64,000 nt of DNA from Aureimonas altamirensis (GCF_001463885.1 NZ_BBWQ01000005.1:1-64000); one strand, 5' to 3'. Shown: positions 10,505-20,136, counted from the stretch's first letter. A program made the numbers and translations. The notes: generated from the letters alone by a model not told the origin.

Positions 10505-11848
10505 ATGGCATCGGCCGCGGAACAACTTGCCGCAAACCTGAATTTCGCTGCCTTCTCCAAGGCAGAAGACCTGAAGAAGCGGATCTGGTTCACGCTCGGC
10601 GCGCTCCTGGTCTACCGCCTCGGAACCTACATCCCGATGCCCGGCATCGATCCGGAGGCGTTGGCGCAGGCGTTCCAGCAGCAATCCACCGGCATTCTCG
10701 GCGTGTTCAACATGTTCGCCGGCGGGGCCGTCGGCCGCATGGCCATCTTCGCCCTCGGCATCATGCCGTACATTTCCGCGTCGATCATCATCCAGCTCAT
10801 GACCTCCGTGGTGCCCTCGCTCGAGGCGCTCAAGAAAGAGGGCGAGCAAGGCCGCAAGATCATCAACCAGTATACGCGCTACGGCACGGTCCTGCTGGCG
10901 ACGGTCCAGGCCTACGGCATCGCCGTGGGGCTCCAGTCTTCCAGCAACATCGTGACCGACCCGGGGATGTTCTTCGTGGTCTCCAGCGTCATCACGCTGG
11001 TCGGCGGCACGATGTTCCTGATGTGGCTGGGCGAGCAGATCACCGCGCGCGGCATCGGCAACGGCATCTCGCTGATCATTTTCGCCGGCATCGTGGCAAA
11101 CCTGCCTTCGGCCATCGCCAACCTCCTGGAGCTTGGCCGCACCGGTGCGCTGTCGAGCTTCGTGATCCTGCTGGTCATCGTGGTCGCCGTCGGCTGCATC
11201 GCCTTCATCGTGTTCTTCGAGCGGGCCCAGCGTCGCCTTCTGATCCAGTATCCGAAGCGCCAGGTCGGCAATCGCATGTTCCAGGGCGATACCTCGCATC
11301 TGCCGCTCAAGCTCAACACGGCAGGCGTCATTCCTCCGATCTTCGCGTCGTCGCTGTTGCTGCTGCCGGTCACGATCGCCAATTTCTCGGACACCAGCCA
11401 GCTACCCGGCTGGGCCACGGGGCTTGTGGCGTCGCTCGGCCATGGCCAGCCGCTCTACATGATCCTCTATGCGTCGATGATCGCCTTTTTCGCGTTCTTC
11501 TACACAGCGATCGTGTTCAATCCCAAGGACACGGCCGACAATCTGAAGAAGCATGGCGGCTTCATCCCGGGCATCCGGCCCGGTGAGCGGACGGCCGAGT
11601 ACATCGATTACGTGCTGACGCGGATCACGGTGCTGGGCGCGATCTATCTTGTCGCCATCTGCCTTCTGCCGGAATTTCTGATTTCAGCGGTCGGTATTCC
11701 GTTCTATCTCGGGGGGACGTCGCTGCTGATCGTCGTCTCTGTGACGATGGATACGGTTGCGCAGGTACAGGGACACCTGCTGGCGCATCAATATGAGGGG
11801 CTCGTCAAGAAGGCGAAGCTCCGCGGGGGCAAACGGGGAAATCGATGA
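10505..11848 (+). CDS. secY: Protein translocase subunit SecY
   Basis: SecY is the channel-forming subunit of the SecYEG translocon in the inner membrane, exporting proteins with SecA and inserting membrane proteins with the ribosome. The 447 residues show ten hydrophobic segments. Conserved features are [10 protein letters not shown] after the first helix, [28 protein letters not shown], and the C5 cytoplasmic loop [20 protein letters not shown], with the arginine used by SecA. It overlaps adk by 4 bases (ATGA), the normal spc-operon end in Rhizobiales. Confidence 0.98.
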   Translation: MASAAEQLAANLNFAAFSKAEDLKKRIWFTLGALLVYRLGTYIPMPGIDPEALAQAFQQQSTGILGVFNMFAGGAVGRMAIFALGIMPYISASIIIQLMTSVVPSLEALKKEGEQGRKIINQYTRYGTVLLATVQAYGIAVGLQSSSNIVTDPGMFFVVSSVITLVGGTMFLMWLGEQITARGIGNGISLIIFAGIVANLPSAIANLLELGRTGALSSFVILLVIVVAVGCIAFIVFFERAQRRLLIQYPKRQVGNRMFQGDTSHLPLKLNTAGVIPPIFASSLLLLPVTIANFSDTSQLPGWATGLVASLGHGQPLYMILYASMIAFFAFFYTAIVFNPKDTADNLKKHGGFIPGIRPGERTAEYIDYVLTRITVLGAIYLVAICLLPEFLISAVGIPFYLGGTSLLIVVSVTMDTVAQVQGHLLAHQYEGLVKKAKLRGGKRGNR

Positions 11849-12447
11849 GACTGATTCTGCTCGGACCGCCGGGAGCCGGGAAGGGGACCCAGGCCCAGCG
11901 GTTGACGGAAGCCTACGGCATTCCACAACTCTCCACCGGGGACATGCTCCGCGAAGCCGTTGCACAGGGCACCGAGGTGGGCCGCAAGGCACAAGCCCTG
12001 ATGGATGCCGGCCAGCTTGTGCCGGACGAGGTCGTCATCGGCATCGTCGCGGACCGCATCGAACAGGATGATGCGCGCAAGGGCTTTATCCTCGACGGGT
12101 TCCCGCGCACGGTCGCCCAGGCCGTTGCGCTTGAGACGATGTTGCAGGAGAAGGGGCTCAGGCTCGACCGCGTGATCGAGTTCAAGGTGGACGAGGGGCG
12201 CCTCGTCGAGCGCATCGCGCGCCGTGCCGCCGAGACCGAGGCGAAGGGGCTGCCGGTCCGCAAGGACGACAATCCGGACGTTTTCCGGCGCCGTCTGGGT
12301 GAGTTCCGGGACATGACCGCCGCGGTCGGCCCCTACTACCGGGAGCGAAACCTCGTTCACACGATCGACGGCATGGCTGCGATGGACGAGGTAACGCAGC
12401 AGATCCGCAATGCGCTGGAAGGCGATGCCGCTAACGGCACAGCCTGA
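11845..12447 (+). CDS. adk: Adenylate kinase (short-lid form)
   Basis: Adenylate kinase interconverts ATP + AMP and 2 ADP in the cytoplasm. The P-loop [11 protein letters not shown] is at residues 7-17, the AMP-binding STGDMLRE at about 32-39 and DGFPRT near 86-91. At 200 residues it is the short variant: between the ARRA motif and RRRLGEF the lid is reduced and has no zinc cysteines. It is co-transcribed with and coupled to secY. Confidence 0.97.
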   Translation: MRLILLGPPGAGKGTQAQRLTEAYGIPQLSTGDMLREAVAQGTEVGRKAQALMDAGQLVPDEVVIGIVADRIEQDDARKGFILDGFPRTVAQAVALETMLQEKGLRLDRVIEFKVDEGRLVERIARRAAETEAKGLPVRKDDNPDVFRRRLGEFRDMTAAVGPYYRERNLVHTIDGMAAMDEVTQQIRNALEGDAANGTA

Positions 12448-12462
12448 AACGCCTGGGTTCGG

Positions 12463-12491
12463 TTGACTCCGGGCCGTCTATTTTTTATAAG
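12463..12491 (+). promoter_or_regulatory. rpsMp: Probable sigma70 promoter of the alpha operon
   Basis: TTGACT at 12463-12468, a 17-base spacer, and TATAAG at 12486-12491: five of six matches to each consensus box at ideal spacing. It lies in the adk-rpsM gap, 122 bp before the rpsM start, so it would drive rpsM-rpsK-rpoA-rplQ independently of the spc operon. The leader after it has two GC-rich hairpins (about 12536-12600) that could serve S4-type feedback; this last point is inference. Confidence 0.7.
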
Positions 12492-12613
12492 CCGCCCATT
12501 CGCGAATCCTTTGCGGTCGGTGCGGTCTCATGTCTGGGGCTTGCCGATCGCTTTCGCTTATCGGCCCCCTTTAACCGGAAGGGCCGAGCGGCCCCGAAAC
12601 TAGGAGTACGGAC

Positions 12614-12982
12614 GTGGCACGTATCGCTGGCGTCAACATCCCAAGCAGCAAGCGCGTCGTCATCGCGCTTCAGTACATTCACGGCATCGGCCCGCGCTTC
12701 GCGCAGGAGATCGTGGACAAGGCCCGGCTCGCGTCGGAACGCCGCGTCAACGATCTGACCGACGCCGAAGTCCTTCAGATCCGCGAGATCATCGACCGGG
12801 ACTACCAGGTCGAGGGTGATCTGCGTCGCGAGACGTCGATGAACATCAAGCGCCTGATGGACCTCGGCTGCTACCGCGGCCTGCGTCATCGTCGCAGCCT
12901 GCCGGTTCGTGGCCAGCGCACGCATACCAATGCGCGCACCCGCAAGGGCCCGGCCAAGCCGATCGCCGGCAAGAAGAAGTAA
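12614..12982 (+). CDS. rpsM: 30S ribosomal protein S13
   Basis: S13 of the small-subunit head, contacting P-site tRNA and bridging to L5. The 122 residues contain the helix-two-turns-helix motif [13 protein letters not shown] and the C-terminal [20 protein letters not shown] in parts. The start is GTG at 12614, with TAGGAG seven bases upstream and the expected [11 protein letters not shown]-terminus. Confidence 0.97.
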   Translation: MARIAGVNIPSSKRVVIALQYIHGIGPRFAQEIVDKARLASERRVNDLTDAEVLQIREIIDRDYQVEGDLRRETSMNIKRLMDLGCYRGLRHRRSLPVRGQRTHTNARTRKGPAKPIAGKKK

Positions 12983-12989
12983 TTCTGCT

Positions 12990-13011
12990 GGCGCGGCGAC
13001 GCTGCCGCGCC
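12990..13011 (+). other. Hairpin between rpsM and rpsK
   Basis: Stem GGCGCGGC / GCCGCGCC (8 bp) with a 6-base loop, eight bases after the rpsM stop and without a T-run. Likely mRNA structural element in the 106-bp gap; no gene is present there. Confidence 0.4.
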
Positions 13012-13088
13012 ACGCTGCGGAGGGTTATCCCTTCGCGGGTGTAGCCGCTGGTATCACGGCGGTGTCGAGATCTTGAGAAAGAGAGATA

Positions 13089-13478
13089 ATGGCCAAGGAA
13101 GCACAGCGCGTTCGTCGTCGCGAGCGCAAGAACATCACGTCCGGCGTGGCCCACGTGAATTCCTCCTTCAACAATACGCTGATCACCATCACGGATGCGC
13201 AGGGCAATGCGATTGCCTGGTCCTCCGCCGGTGCCCAGGGTTTCAAGGGCTCGCGCAAGTCGACGCCCTTCGCTGCGCAGATCGCCGCCGAAGACGCCGC
13301 CAAGAAGGCGCAGGAGCACGGCATGCGTACGTTGGAAGTCGAGGTTTCCGGGCCGGGTTCGGGTCGTGAATCCGCGCTCCGCGCGCTTCAGGCCGCCGGC
13401 TTTACCATCACGTCGATCCGCGACGTGACGCCGATACCGCACAATGGTGTTCGCCCGCGCAAGAAGCGCCGCGTCTGA
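13089..13478 (+). CDS. rpsK: 30S ribosomal protein S11
   Basis: S11 of the small-subunit platform near the E site. The 129 residues are normal. Key blocks are [39 protein letters not shown] and the ending [19 protein letters not shown]. An AGAGATA purine stretch precedes the ATG. Confidence 0.98.
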   Translation: MAKEAQRVRRRERKNITSGVAHVNSSFNNTLITITDAQGNAIAWSSAGAQGFKGSRKSTPFAAQIAAEDAAKKAQEHGMRTLEVEVSGPGSGRESALRALQAAGFTITSIRDVTPIPHNGVRPRKKRRV

Positions 13479-13496
13479 CGCCATATCGTGGACATG

Positions 13497-13525
13497 AACC
13501 GCACTGTCGATCCGGCAGTGCGGTT
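13497..13525 (+). terminator. Terminator-like hairpin between rpsK and rpoA
   Basis: Perfect 10-bp stem AACCGCACTG / CAGTGCGGTT with a 9-base loop, followed by only two further T. It resembles a weak intrinsic terminator or attenuator and could reduce rpoA and rplQ expression relative to rpsM and rpsK. Confidence 0.45.
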
Positions 13526-13610
13526 TTGCCCGTTTCGAGAGGGGGGATCCTTCTCACTGAGACCTATCGCCACGAATGGATGGTGGCGGGGTAGCTGAAA
13601 GGCAAGCGCG

Positions 13611-14627
13611 ATGATCGCCAGCAACTGGCAAGACCTTACCAAGCCCAACCAGGTCGTGTTCAACAGCACGAGCAGGACAAGGGCCTCTTTGACGGCGGAG
13701 CCGCTCGAGCGCGGTTTCGGCCTGACGCTCGGCAATGCGCTGCGGCGCGTTCTCCTGTCGTCGCTGCAGGGCGCGGCCGTGACCGCGATCCAGATCGACG
13801 GCGTGCTGCACGAGTTCTCCTCGATCGCCGGCGTGCGCGAGGACGTGACGGACATCGTCCTGAACGTCAAGGAAATCAACATCGGCATGCAGGGCGAAGG
13901 CCCGAAGCGCATGGTGTTGCGCAAGTCCGGCCCCGGCGTCGTGACGGCGGGCGACATCCAGACCGTGGGTGACATCGAAATCCTCAACCCGGATCACGAA
14001 ATCTGCACGCTCGACGATGGCGCCGAGATCCGCATGGAGCTGACCGTCAATACCGGCAAGGGCTATGTGCCCGCCGACCAGAACCGTGCCGAGGATGCGC
14101 CGATTGGCCTTATCCCCGTCGATGCGCTGTTCTCGCCGGTCAAGAAGGTGTCCTACAAGGTCGAGAATACCCGCGAGGGGCAGGACCTGAACAAGGACAA
14201 GCTGACGATGCAGATCGAGACCGATGGTTCGATCTCGGGTGAAGATGCCGTGGCCTACGCAGCGCGCATCCTGCAGGACCAGCTTGCCGTCTTCGTGAAC
14301 TTCGAAGAGCCGCAGCGTGATGTCCGTGGCTCGGAAGAGCAGATCGCGGAACTGGCCTTCAACCCGGCCCTCCTGAAGAAGGTGGACGAGCTGGAGCTGT
14401 CGGTCCGTTCGGCGAACTGCCTGAAGAACGACAACATCGTCTATATCGGCGACCTGATCCAGAAGACCGAGGCGGAGATGCTCCGTACCCCGAACTTCGG
14501 CCGCAAGTCGCTGAACGAAATCAAGGAAGTGCTGGCCTCCATGGGCCTGCATCTCGGCATGGAAGTGCCGGCTTGGCCGCCCGAGAACATCGACGACCTG
14601 GCCAAGCGCTACGAAGATCAGTACTGA
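13611..14627 (+). CDS. rpoA: RNA polymerase alpha subunit
   Basis: RpoA dimerises to nucleate RNA polymerase assembly and its C-terminal domain contacts UP elements and activators. The 338 residues split into the N-terminal domain (about 1-240, with [20 protein letters not shown]) and the C-terminal helix-hairpin-helix domain (about 260-320, with [20 protein letters not shown] and [14 protein letters not shown]). The arginine of the LSVRSANCL motif corresponds to the DNA-contacting Arg265 of E. coli. Conserved place in the alpha operon. Confidence 0.98.
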   Translation: MIASNWQDLTKPNQVVFNSTSRTRASLTAEPLERGFGLTLGNALRRVLLSSLQGAAVTAIQIDGVLHEFSSIAGVREDVTDIVLNVKEINIGMQGEGPKRMVLRKSGPGVVTAGDIQTVGDIEILNPDHEICTLDDGAEIRMELTVNTGKGYVPADQNRAEDAPIGLIPVDALFSPVKKVSYKVENTREGQDLNKDKLTMQIETDGSISGEDAVAYAARILQDQLAVFVNFEEPQRDVRGSEEQIAELAFNPALLKKVDELELSVRSANCLKNDNIVYIGDLIQKTEAEMLRTPNFGRKSLNEIKEVLASMGLHLGMEVPAWPPENIDDLAKRYEDQY

Positions 14628-14636
14628 TCCGGACAG

Positions 14637-14665
14637 GTCGCCGCCCCGATCCTCGGGGCGGCGAC
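14637..14665 (+). other. Strong hairpin between rpoA and rplQ
   Basis: Perfect 11-bp stem GTCGCCGCCCC / GGGGCGGCGAC with a 7-base loop, followed by ATTTATG rather than a T-run. A small TTCG-loop hairpin follows near 14682. Probably modulates rplQ level or mRNA stability. Confidence 0.45.
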
Positions 14666-14781
14666 ATTTATGACAGTGCCGGCTTCGGCCGGTGGGAACA
14701 ATCATTCAAAGGCACATGCCCCGGCAAACGGGAGCGAGGATGCCGACCGCCGGGAGACCGGCCCTTCAAGGAGTCAACACC

Positions 14782-15201
14782 ATGCGTCACGGAAACCGCG
14801 GCCGTAAACTCAACCGTACCGCTTCGCACCGCAAGGCGATGTTTGCCAACATGGCGGCCTCGCTGATCGAGCACGAGCAGATCGTCACCACGCTGCCGAA
14901 GGCCAAGGATCTTCGTCCCGTGGTTGAAAAGCTGATCACGCTCGGCAAGCGCGGCGACCTGCATGCCCGCCGCCAGGCGATCAGCCAGGTGCGCGACGAG
15001 ACCGTCATCCGCAAGCTGTTCGATACGCTGGCCACCCGCTACGCCGACCGTAATGGCGGCTACACGCGCGTTCTCAAGGCTGGCTTCCGCCGCGGCGACA
15101 ACGCCCCGCTGGCCGTGATCGAGTTCGTCGACCGTGATCCGGAAGCCCGTGGCGCAGCCGATCGCGCGCGCGCCGAGGCCGATGCCGGCGACGAAGCCTG
15201 A
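14782..15201 (+). CDS. rplQ: 50S ribosomal protein L17
   Basis: L17 of the large subunit, near the tunnel exit. An upstream ATG at 14692 is in frame, but the ATG at 14782, with AAGGAG just upstream, gives the universal start [19 protein letters not shown]. The 139 residues have the conserved core ([17 protein letters not shown]) and an Ala/Arg/Asp-rich tail of about 20 residues. Last gene of the alpha operon, followed by a terminator. Confidence 0.97.
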   Translation: MRHGNRGRKLNRTASHRKAMFANMAASLIEHEQIVTTLPKAKDLRPVVEKLITLGKRGDLHARRQAISQVRDETVIRKLFDTLATRYADRNGGYTRVLKAGFRRGDNAPLAVIEFVDRDPEARGAADRARAEADAGDEA

Positions 15202-15227
15202 TTTAAGGTCCAAACGGACCGGTTAGG

Positions 15228-15255
15228 AAAAAGGGCCCGGTCGGGCCCTTTTTTA
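15228..15255 (+). terminator. Intrinsic terminator of the alpha operon
   Basis: GC-rich stem AAGGGCCCG / CGGGCCCTT with a minimal loop, followed by six T. It lies 30 bp after rplQ and ends the ribosomal gene block. Confidence 0.9.
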
Positions 15256-15361
15256 TTGTCCGCACGTTTACTGCCCGGACTGCGGTCGTATTCCGCCCGT
15301 TGCCGCTCTATCTGCAGGCAGACCGGTCAAGGCGACCGTGCAGCAGAGGGATTAGGCGATC

Positions 15362-16408
15362 ATGCGCGATGGTGACGGCGATAGGATACTGGTGTCCGGT
15401 GCATCGGGGTTCATCGCCAAGCATATCGTGCTGAACCTTCTGCAGGCGGGCCACCGTGTCCGCGGCACCGTTCGCAATACCGCCAAGGGTGAGGCGCTGC
15501 GGCAGACGATGGTGCAGTATGGCGCCCCGGTGGATCGCCTCTCGATCGTCGCCGCTGACCTGACGCGCGACGAGGGGTGGGAAGAGGCCGCCGCAGGCTG
15601 CCGCGCCGTAGTCCACACCGCATCGCCCTTTCCCGTAGCGCAGCCGGGCGACAAGTTCGGCCTCGTGCCGGCGGCGCGCGACGGCACTGTACGGGTGTGC
15701 CGCGCAGCGGCAAGGCAGGGCGTGCGGCGCGTGGTGCTGACATCGTCCGTCGCATCGGTGATGTATGGTCACCCGCCACGCACGACCGCATTCGGAGAGG
15801 CGGATTTTTCCAATGTCGACAGCGATCTCATATCGCCCTACGCCGTGTCGAAGACGCTGGCCGAAAAGTCAGCGTGTGAAACCTTGGCGCAGACGCAGAC
15901 CGAGCTGGTCACGATAAATCCCTCATTGGTATTCGGTCCGCTTCTCGATGGCGTCGCCGGCACATCGGCACGGATCGTGGCCATGATGATGAATGGGCGG
16001 GTGCCGGCGCTTCCCAATGTTCGATTCGGCATCGTGGATGTCCGCGATGTGGCGGACGCGCATGTCCGCGCCATCGACAATCCTGAAGCCGCCGGACGGC
16101 GCTTTCTGGTCAGCGCCGATACCGTACCCTTGCGTGAGATCTCGCAGATTTTGGCGCGTGCTTATCCGGCCTATGGGCGGCGGCTCTATAGCTGGCCCTT
16201 GCCGGATTGGGCGGTGCGTACGGCGGCGCACGTGTCGCGGCGGGCGGCGATGCTGGCAGGTGAGCTCGGCACTGCGCGCCGGTTGGACACCGCGCCTGCG
16301 CAGGACATACTGGGTATTCGCTTCCGGTCGGTGGAGACGGCGGCCGTGGATCTGGCCGCCAGCCTTATCCGCTTCGGACTGGTGACGCCGCCGTCCGGGG
16401 ATAGGTAA
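15362..16408 (+). CDS. NAD(P)-dependent extended SDR (dihydroflavonol/aldehyde-reductase-like)
   Basis: A 348-residue extended short-chain dehydrogenase of the dihydroflavonol 4-reductase / cinnamoyl-CoA-reductase-like group. The Rossmann motif GASGFIAKH is at residues 13-21; the active-site set is Ser128-Ser129 (LTSSVAS), Tyr160 and Lys164 (SPYAVSK). Bacterial members reduce aldehydes or ketones with NADPH, but the substrate of this one cannot be told. It stands alone between the alpha-operon terminator and a small membrane protein gene. The ATG at 15362 is used, with an AGAGGGA stretch upstream. Confidence 0.85.
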   Translation: MRDGDGDRILVSGASGFIAKHIVLNLLQAGHRVRGTVRNTAKGEALRQTMVQYGAPVDRLSIVAADLTRDEGWEEAAAGCRAVVHTASPFPVAQPGDKFGLVPAARDGTVRVCRAAARQGVRRVVLTSSVASVMYGHPPRTTAFGEADFSNVDSDLISPYAVSKTLAEKSACETLAQTQTELVTINPSLVFGPLLDGVAGTSARIVAMMMNGRVPALPNVRFGIVDVRDVADAHVRAIDNPEAAGRRFLVSADTVPLREISQILARAYPAYGRRLYSWPLPDWAVRTAAHVSRRAAMLAGELGTARRLDTAPAQDILGIRFRSVETAAVDLAASLIRFGLVTPPSGDR

Positions 16409-16606
16409 CTCAAGGTAGTTCTGACGGGGTGCCCATACTGTTGCAAACAGGTGATAGCGAGCGCCGGTCCTTCGTGCGATATGCCGTTTCGCGCGAAAAG
16501 CGATGGCTGCCGGAGCAACCATAATGCGTTCGCCCGCATTGTACCTGGCAACTGAAACCTGTCGGCACATTCGATTGCCGGCGTTTACGCGGATTAAACG
16601 ACTGCC
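16409..16606 (+). other. 198-bp non-coding gap
   Basis: No convincing gene. A GTCGGCA / TTGCCGGC imperfect hairpin lies near 16561-16582, just before the small membrane protein gene. No clear promoter box was recognised. Confidence 0.3.
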
Positions 16607-16783
16607 ATGGACAATGTGAACTCCCAACCCACCGCTAGCGAGTTCTCGATGCGCCGCACCGTTTATGTTCTTCTGGGAGCCCTGGCTGCGTTTGCCATCC
16701 TGACAGCGAGCTACGCTACGGCGGATCTGCCCGCAGAGAATGCTGCCCTGCAGAAGTTCGAACCGGTTATCGCCGCTAATTGA
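16607..16783 (+). CDS. Small single-pass membrane protein, 58 residues
   Basis: Unrecognised small protein. After a 17-residue polar N-terminus (MDNVNSQPTASEFSMRR) comes one hydrophobic segment (TVYVLLGALAAFAILTAS, about residues 18-35) and a short polar tail (ATADLPAENAALQKFEPVIAAN in pieces), suggesting an inner-membrane anchor or an uncleaved signal. The segment behaves like a real gene: it has a start in good context and is followed 23 bp later by a strong terminator, making a monocistronic unit. Function unknown. Confidence 0.6.
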   Translation: MDNVNSQPTASEFSMRRTVYVLLGALAAFAILTASYATADLPAENAALQKFEPVIAAN

Positions 16784-16805
16784 GCCTCGGCGCAGCATCG
16801 AATGC

Positions 16806-16829
16806 AAAAGGGCCGTTTGGCCCTTTTTT
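16806..16829 (+). terminator. Intrinsic terminator after small membrane protein gene
   Basis: Stem AAAAGGGCC / GGCCCTTTT with a GTTT loop and a run of six T. Strong terminator shape. Confidence 0.9.
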
Positions 16830-16887
16830 CGTGCCAGTCTGTCGGCAGTAGTCAGACGTCTTCAGCGCACGATTCGGGTTGCCACCA

Positions 16888-18315
16888 GTGTCTTCCTTTC
16901 TTCTCCGCAGCGCCTCCGCCCTTTTTCTCTCCATCGCCTGCCTGTCCAGCGTTTCGGCACAGCCGGCAACCGTGCCCGTGCCAACGGCGTCCGGCATGTC
17001 GCAGGTTCCGCAAAGTGAGGGGCAGATCAAGCTGACCTTCGCCCCGCTGGTGAAGGAAACCGCACCAGCCGTGGTGAATGTGTATGCCGCCCGCGAGGTG
17101 GCCACACGGTCGCCCTTTGCGGGCGACCCCTTCTTCGAGCAGTTTCTGGGCCGCAGTTTCCAGGGGCGTCCACGGATGGAATCATCGCTCGGGTCCGGCG
17201 TGATCGTCGACGAGACCGGGCTGGTCGTCACCAACAATCATGTGGTCGATGGCGCCGACGAGGTGAAGATCGCGTTGGGCGATGGGCGGGAATACGCCTC
17301 CACCGTGTTGATGAAGGATGCGCGGGCCGACCTTGCCGTGCTGCGCATCGATGCGGATGAAACCTTCTCGACCATCGCATTCTCCGATTCCGACCAGATA
17401 TCCATCGGCGATCTGGTGCTGGCCATCGGCAATCCGTTCGGCATCGGGCAGACGGTGACCAGCGGAATCGTTTCCGCGCTTGCGCGCACGCATGTGGGTG
17501 TCAACGATTTCGGCTATTTCATCCAGACCGATGCCGCCATCAACCCCGGAAACTCGGGTGGCCCCTTGATCGACATGCAAGGCAGGCTGATCGGCGTCAA
17601 CACGGCCATCTTCAGCCGCTCGGGCGGGTCCAACGGTATCGGCTTCGCCATCCCGTCCAACATGGTGCGCGTTTTCGTGGACGCGGCAAAGCGCGGCGGC
17701 CGCTTCGAGCGGCCCTATATCGGGGCGGGCTTTGCCCCCGTGACCGGCGATATCGCCGAGGCTCTCGGCATGCCGCGCCCGACGGGCGCGCTGGTGCAGG
17801 AGGTCGTGCCCGACGGCGCTGCGGCGGATGCCGGGCTGAAGCCGGGCGACGTCGTCATGCGTATGGATGATTTCCTGATCGATGGCCCGGACGCACTCGG
17901 ATACCGGCTGGCAACGATCGGGGTGGACAAGACGGCCCGGCTGACCATCCTTTCGGGCGGGCAGGAGCGCATGGTGGACCTGGCATTGCGGGTTGCGCCG
18001 GAAACCCCCGCCCGGGACGAACGCACGATCGAGGGCAACAACCCCTTCTCGGGCGCGACGGTTGCCAATCTGTCGCCGCGCGTTGCCGATGAACTGGAAA
18101 TGCCGACGACCAAGCGGGGCGTTGTGGTGACCGGCATCGGGGAAGGGTCCATCGCCGCAAGGCTGCGCCTGCAGCAGCGCGACATCGTGCTGGAGGTCAA
18201 CGGCGAGGCGGTCGATACGACGGAAAAGCTTGCAACCATCCTCGATATGCGCTCCAGAGGCTGGAACTATGCAATCGAGCGCAATGGGCAGAGGTTGACG
18301 CAGTCCATCCGCTGA
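16888..18315 (+). CDS. Do-like periplasmic serine protease (HtrA/DegP family)
   Basis: A periplasmic quality-control protease/chaperone of the HtrA family, 475 residues from the GTG at 16888; a TTG three codons upstream (16879) is also possible. A signal peptide (FLLRSASALFLSIACLSSVSA) is followed by the trypsin-like domain with the triad His118 (TNNHVVDG), Asp148 (DLAVLRID) and Ser223 (NPGNSGGPL), then two PDZ domains (about 255-345 and 375-470). In related genomes a Do-like protease regularly sits between rplQ and rarA, as here. The rarA start is 24 bp downstream. Confidence 0.93.
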   Translation: MSSFLLRSASALFLSIACLSSVSAQPATVPVPTASGMSQVPQSEGQIKLTFAPLVKETAPAVVNVYAAREVATRSPFAGDPFFEQFLGRSFQGRPRMESSLGSGVIVDETGLVVTNNHVVDGADEVKIALGDGREYASTVLMKDARADLAVLRIDADETFSTIAFSDSDQISIGDLVLAIGNPFGIGQTVTSGIVSALARTHVGVNDFGYFIQTDAAINPGNSGGPLIDMQGRLIGVNTAIFSRSGGSNGIGFAIPSNMVRVFVDAAKRGGRFERPYIGAGFAPVTGDIAEALGMPRPTGALVQEVVPDGAAADAGLKPGDVVMRMDDFLIDGPDALGYRLATIGVDKTARLTILSGGQERMVDLALRVAPETPARDERTIEGNNPFSGATVANLSPRVADELEMPTTKRGVVVTGIGEGSIAARLRLQQRDIVLEVNGEAVDTTEKLATILDMRSRGWNYAIERNGQRLTQSIR

Positions 18316-18339
18316 TCCACCACAGGCCAGGAGTTGAGC

Positions 18340-19704
18340 ATGGCCGATCTTTTCGCCGGACAGGACCAGCAAGGTCGCGGGCCGCACAAGGCGCAAGCGT
18401 CCGATCCTGGCGATCGGGCCGGCAAGGGCGATGCAGGCCGGCCGCTGGCCGACAGGCTGCGCCCCGCGAGCCTGTCGGAGGTGGTCGGGCAGCCGCATTT
18501 GACGGGGCCGGACGGCGTGTTGACGCGCATGCTGGAATCGCGCTCACTCGGCTCGGTCATCTTCTGGGGCCCGCCGGGGACAGGCAAGACGACGGTGGCG
18601 CGGCTCCTGGCCCATGAGGTGGACTTCGCCTTCGAGCAGATCTCCGCCATCTTCTCCGGCGTCGCCGATTTGAAGAAAGTTTTCGAGACGGCACGGTTGC
18701 GGCGGTCCAACGGTCGGCGCACCTTGTTGTTCGTCGACGAGATCCATCGCTTCAACCGGGCCCAGCAGGATTCTTTCCTGCCCGTCATGGAAGATGGGAC
18801 GGTTGTCCTGATCGGGGCGACGACCGAGAATCCATCCTTCGAGCTGAATGCGGCTCTCTTGTCGCGGGCGCGGGTGTTGACCTTCCGTCCGCATGATGCG
18901 GAGGCACTTTCGAGCTTGCTTGAGCGCGCGGAAGCCGTCGAGGGCCGGCCCCTTCCGCTGGATGAGGACGCCCGGCAATCCCTGCTTCGCATGGCCGATG
19001 GCGATGGGCGCGCGGTGCTGACCCTTGCCGAAGAGGTGTGGCGCGCGGCCAAGCCGGGCGAAACCTTCTCGGCCGATACGCTGCAGGAGATCGTGCAGCG
19101 GCGCGCGCCGATCTACGACAAGGGGCAGGACGGGCACTATAATCTGATTTCGGCGCTGCATAAGTCGGTGCGCGGGTCCGATCCGGATGCCGCCCTGTAC
19201 TATCTGTGCCGCATGCTGGATGCTGGCGAAGACCCGCTTTATCTCGGCCGCCGGCTCGTGCGGATGGCCGTGGAGGATATCGGCCTTGCCGATCCGCAGG
19301 CGCTCGGCGTCGCCAACGCGGCCAAGGATGCCTACGACTATCTTGGCAGCCCGGAGGGTGAGCTGGCGCTGGCGCAGGCTACCGTCTATCTGGCGGCGGC
19401 ACCGAAGTCGAATGCGGTGTACACTGCCTACAAGGCCGCGATGCGGACTGCCCGGGAGGGTGGCTCTCTGCTGCCGCCGCGCCAGATCCTGAACGCGCCG
19501 ACGAAGCTGATGAAGGAAGAGGGCTACGGCACCGGCTACCGCTACGATCATGACGAGCCGGAAGCCTTTTCAGGGCAGAACTACTTTCCGCAGGAGCTGG
19601 GTCGGCAGAGCTTTTACCGGCCGGTGCCGCGTGGCGCGGAGCGCGAGATCGGCAAGCGGATGGCCGAGTGGGCCCGCCTTCGCCGTGAACGCGGCGAACC
19701 ATGA
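18340..19704 (+). CDS. rarA: Replication-associated recombination protein A
   Basis: RarA/MgsA is an AAA+ ATPase of the clamp-loader group acting at stalled replication forks. The ATG at 18340 is preferred over an in-frame TTG at 18334 because AGGAG lies six bases before it; the product has 454 residues. Walker A GPPGTGKTT and the Walker B/Rar motif FVDEIHRFN are present, with the sensor GATTENPSFELN and the C-terminal tetramerisation domain (SDPDAALYYLCRMLDAGEDP in parts). It overlaps crcB by 4 bases. Confidence 0.96.
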   Translation: MADLFAGQDQQGRGPHKAQASDPGDRAGKGDAGRPLADRLRPASLSEVVGQPHLTGPDGVLTRMLESRSLGSVIFWGPPGTGKTTVARLLAHEVDFAFEQISAIFSGVADLKKVFETARLRRSNGRRTLLFVDEIHRFNRAQQDSFLPVMEDGTVVLIGATTENPSFELNAALLSRARVLTFRPHDAEALSSLLERAEAVEGRPLPLDEDARQSLLRMADGDGRAVLTLAEEVWRAAKPGETFSADTLQEIVQRRAPIYDKGQDGHYNLISALHKSVRGSDPDAALYYLCRMLDAGEDPLYLGRRLVRMAVEDIGLADPQALGVANAAKDAYDYLGSPEGELALAQATVYLAAAPKSNAVYTAYKAAMRTAREGGSLLPPRQILNAPTKLMKEEGYGTGYRYDHDEPEAFSGQNYFPQELGRQSFYRPVPRGAEREIGKRMAEWARLRRERGEP

Positions 19705-20084
19705 TCCTGCGCGACATCGCCCTGGTGGCTGCCGGTGGCGCCGTCGGGTCCGTGCTGCGCTACCTGGCCACCATTGCGGCCAGCGGCCTGTTCGGCGTGG
19801 GGTTTCCGTACGGGACCTTCCTCGTCAACGTCACCGGCTCCTTCGCCATGGGTGTGCTGATCGAGGTGATCGCACGCAGGTTCGAGGCTTCGGAAGCGCT
19901 GCGGCTGCTGATCGCAACAGGGGTGCTGGGCGGATACACGACGTTCTCGTCCTTTTCCCTCGATACGGCCGCGCTGTGGGAGCGCGGGCAGCAACTGCTG
20001 GCGGTGGTTTATGTGGCTGCTTCCCTCGGCCTCGGCGTCGCAGCCCTGTTCTGCGGTCTCTGGCTTGCAAGAAGCCTCGCCTAA
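19701..20084 (+). CDS. crcB: Fluoride exporter CrcB/Fluc
   Basis: CrcB forms dual-topology dimers that act as fluoride channels in the inner membrane. The 127 residues contain four hydrophobic helices. The signature residues are present: GTFLVNVTGSFAMG (helix 2, with the channel asparagine) and GGYTTFSSFS (helix 3 break, with the phenylalanines lining the pore). No fluoride riboswitch was recognised; the gene is translationally coupled to rarA (ATGA). Confidence 0.95.
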   Translation: MILRDIALVAAGGAVGSVLRYLATIAASGLFGVGFPYGTFLVNVTGSFAMGVLIEVIARRFEASEALRLLIATGVLGGYTTFSSFSLDTAALWERGQQLLAVVYVAASLGLGVAALFCGLWLARSLA

Positions 20085-20136
20085 GCGCGGATATTGCTCT
20101 ATCGAGGGGCCGGAACGCGAATTTTAAGGATATGTC

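Noticed and set aside
19705-20136. Fluoride riboswitch for crcB
   Set aside because: crcB starts inside the rarA stop with no leader, so there is no room for one, and no matching motif was seen near rarA.
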